NCBI RefSeq assembly: GCF_027579695.1
Contig: NC_083582.1
Coordinates: 3,718,378-3,782,377 of the forward strand
Reading direction: 5' to 3'
DNA: 64,000 bases
Source of the DNA: Neoarius graeffei
Lineage: Eukaryota; Chordata; Actinopteri; Siluriformes; Ariidae
The notes under the pieces are model-generated. The model ran no database searches, was not told where the DNA came from, and saw only the letters and a list, made by a program, of their open reading frames with translations. Position numbers and translations under genes: made by a program. This document shows positions 62,533 to 64,000 of the stretch, piece after piece; the stretch's first letter is position 1; each line of letters begins with the position of its first letter.

Positions 62533-62711
62533 CAACGTTCATTAACGCACTGAACTCAGGGACCGCACATCTCACTTTACCTCGCCCATTTGCACTATTC
62601 CGCACTACCTCACCTTAACAGCTGCTAGTTTGTTTATTCTGCTTATTTCATGTTGCATGTTTACCTGCTGTACCTCAAGTGCCCTTGACTGTTTGGTTAT
62701 TTGTACCAATT

Positions 62712-62713
<2 letters not shown>

Positions 62714-62762
<49 letters not shown>
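62714..62762. repeat. (GT)n microsatellite
   Basis: About 24 GT units in the LINE 3' UTR. Confidence 0.95.
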
Positions 62763-62767
<5 letters not shown>

Positions 62768-63073
62768 AGTGTTTAGTCTAGTTCATATCTAGAGTGTTTA
62801 TACTGTTTATATTGTCTGAGTGTTTAGTCTGTCTTGTTCTTATCTAGTGTTTATAGTGTTTATTTATACTGTTTATATTGTTTGAGTGTTTAGTCTATGT
62901 CTAGTTCCTATCTAGAGTGTTTATACTGTTTATATTGTTTGTTTTTTTCAATTATTCTATTTTTATTTATTGCATTGCCAGTTTGCACCGTGGGTCAGAG
63001 AGGACTGAAATTTCATCTGTGCTGTATGTCGAGCATGTAGAGCATATTTGACAATAAAGTGACTTGACTTGAC

Positions 63074-64000
63074 TTTCATGGATGTTATTCCTATGTAAAT
63101 ATGAGCATAACTGCTGTGCCACAGCTTTTTCAAGGATCTTGGAGATAAAGGGGAGGTTTGATATTGGTCGATAATTGGACAGCTGACAGGGATCAAGGTC
63201 AGGTTTTTTAATCAGGGGTTTGATAACTGCTAGTTTAAAGGATTTGGGTACATAGCCAATTGTAAGAGAAGAATTTATTATTTTTAGAAGCGGTTCAATT
63301 ACTTCAGGTATTATCTGTTTGAATAGACGTGTAGGTAAGGGATCTAGTACGCAAGCTGAGGCTTTTGATGCCGAGATTAATGAAAGTAATTCAGTTTCTT
63401 TTAGGGGAGTAAAACATTCTAACTGATGATCTGATACAGTTATATTGTTAACTACAGGGTCACTTACATTGTCTGACCTTAAATTAGTAGTTTGAATTTT
63501 TTGTCGGATATTCTCAATTTTGTCATAAAAAAAATTCATGAAGTCGTTGCTACTCCATACTGCAGGTGTGCATCTGTCTATAGTGGACTTATTCCTGGTT
63601 AATTTTGCTACAGTATTAAATAGGAATCTAGGATTATTTTTGTTATCTTCTATTAGGGAGGAGAGATATGTTGATCCAGCAGCACTAAGAGCTTTTCTAT
63701 ACTTCAGGAAGCTCTCCTTCCACGCTAATTTGAACACTACCAATTTTGTTTGACGCCATTTACGTTCCAATTTTTGAGTGGTCTGTTTTAATGTGCGAGT
63801 GTCATCATTATACCAGGGTGCTAATTTTTTGTCTCTGACCATTTTCCTTTTTAGAGGAGCTACATTATCTAAAGTATGGCGGAATGTTGGCTCTAAGCAT
63901 TCAGTTGCCTGATCAAGTTCTGCAGGGGCTGACAGTGACCCAGTCAAAGTTGATAACTCTGGGAGATCATTTATAAAGCTCTGTGCAGTAGTTGACACGA
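63074..64000 (-). mobile_element. L2-type LINE, 5' half of the same element, running off the window
   Basis: Minus-strand open frame: LAPWYNDDTRTLKQTTQKLE, RKALSAAGSTYLSSLIEDNK, then the RT start (VLDPLPTRLFKQIIPEVIEP, LAVIKPLIKKPDLDPCQLSN, YRPISNLPFISKILEKAVAQ, QLCSYLHRNNIHE). It breaks at the GAA codon next to the LINE tail. The following residues in relatives (about eight, then [10 protein letters not shown]) resume at 59697, so the two halves were one element. Confidence 0.88.

Larger units (their letters stand above)
61805..63073 (+). mobile_element. 5'-truncated LINE (CR1/L2/Rex1-like), 3' end with TTGAC tail
   Basis: Frame to 62449: EIVVDFRREHTQHVPLTIDG, KFLGVHISEDLSWSNNTASL, RKLRRARVPAPIMHTFYRGT, GDPTHPSHSLFSLLPSGRRL. 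This is the RT-thumb and C-terminal region of fish non-LTR elements. The 3' UTR contains (CA)n 62477-62529 and (GT)n 62714-62762 and ends ACAATAAAGTGACTTGACTT. It interrupts the L2 element on the opposite strand. Confidence 0.75.

Overview
This window is teleost fish nuclear DNA. It holds two recognisable host genes with introns and GT-AG splice sites, both on the minus strand. These are EXOC7, the exocyst subunit Exo70 (20 coding exons, 43015 down to 6482, 705 codons plus stop), and a TVP23 Golgi membrane protein gene closest to TVP23B (six exons, 54497 down to 49926, last exon not found). The transposon load (Tc1-like elements, Rex3, L2-type LINEs, tRNA-headed V-SINEs, PIF/Harbinger pieces, a Gmr1-like Ty3/Gypsy fossil) and abundant (CA)n are typical of ray-finned fish. 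A siluriform source is possible, but the sequence does not prove it.

Layout. 1-6.2 kb: a promoter-like stretch (0.6-1.0 kb) with no identifiable gene, then two decayed Tc1 elements. 6.5-43.0 kb: EXOC7. Its introns carry a 5.1-kb 22/23-bp minisatellite with an inverted arm (intron 17), a nested TIR element (intron 13), a 4.8-kb polypurine tract (intron 8), a PIF/Harbinger-like MITE (intron 6), a Tc1 (intron 4), and a Tc1 with three elements nested in it (intron 3). 43.0-43.2 kb: EXOC7 promoter with two NRF1-type palindromes and an ETS site. 44-49.9 kb: a MITE, two SINEs and a Gmr1-like pol fossil split by a Tc1 with an intact transposase frame. 49.9-54.6 kb: TVP23 with a Harbinger deletion derivative in intron 2. 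54.8-64 kb: Rex3 with a perfect 13-bp target duplication, a SINE, a 28-bp minisatellite, and an L2 LINE (minus) interrupted by a second LINE and a 2.1-kb solo-LTR-like insertion.

How the genes work. Exo70 binds PI(4,5)P2 and recruits the exocyst to the plasma membrane for vesicle tethering; TVP23 is a multi-pass Golgi/TGN membrane protein. Both are housekeeping secretory genes with CpG/ETS-type promoters. There is no operon-like relation.

The most unusual items are: (1) a pair of related TIR elements (14756-17424 and 39047-40033) flanked by TATA, which carry a THAP exon at one end and exons resembling fish SWIM/YqaJ-type proteins at the other; (2) UG and CU microsatellites placed directly against many splice sites of both genes; (3) the two giant intronic arrays; (4) nested insertions that can be ordered base by base.
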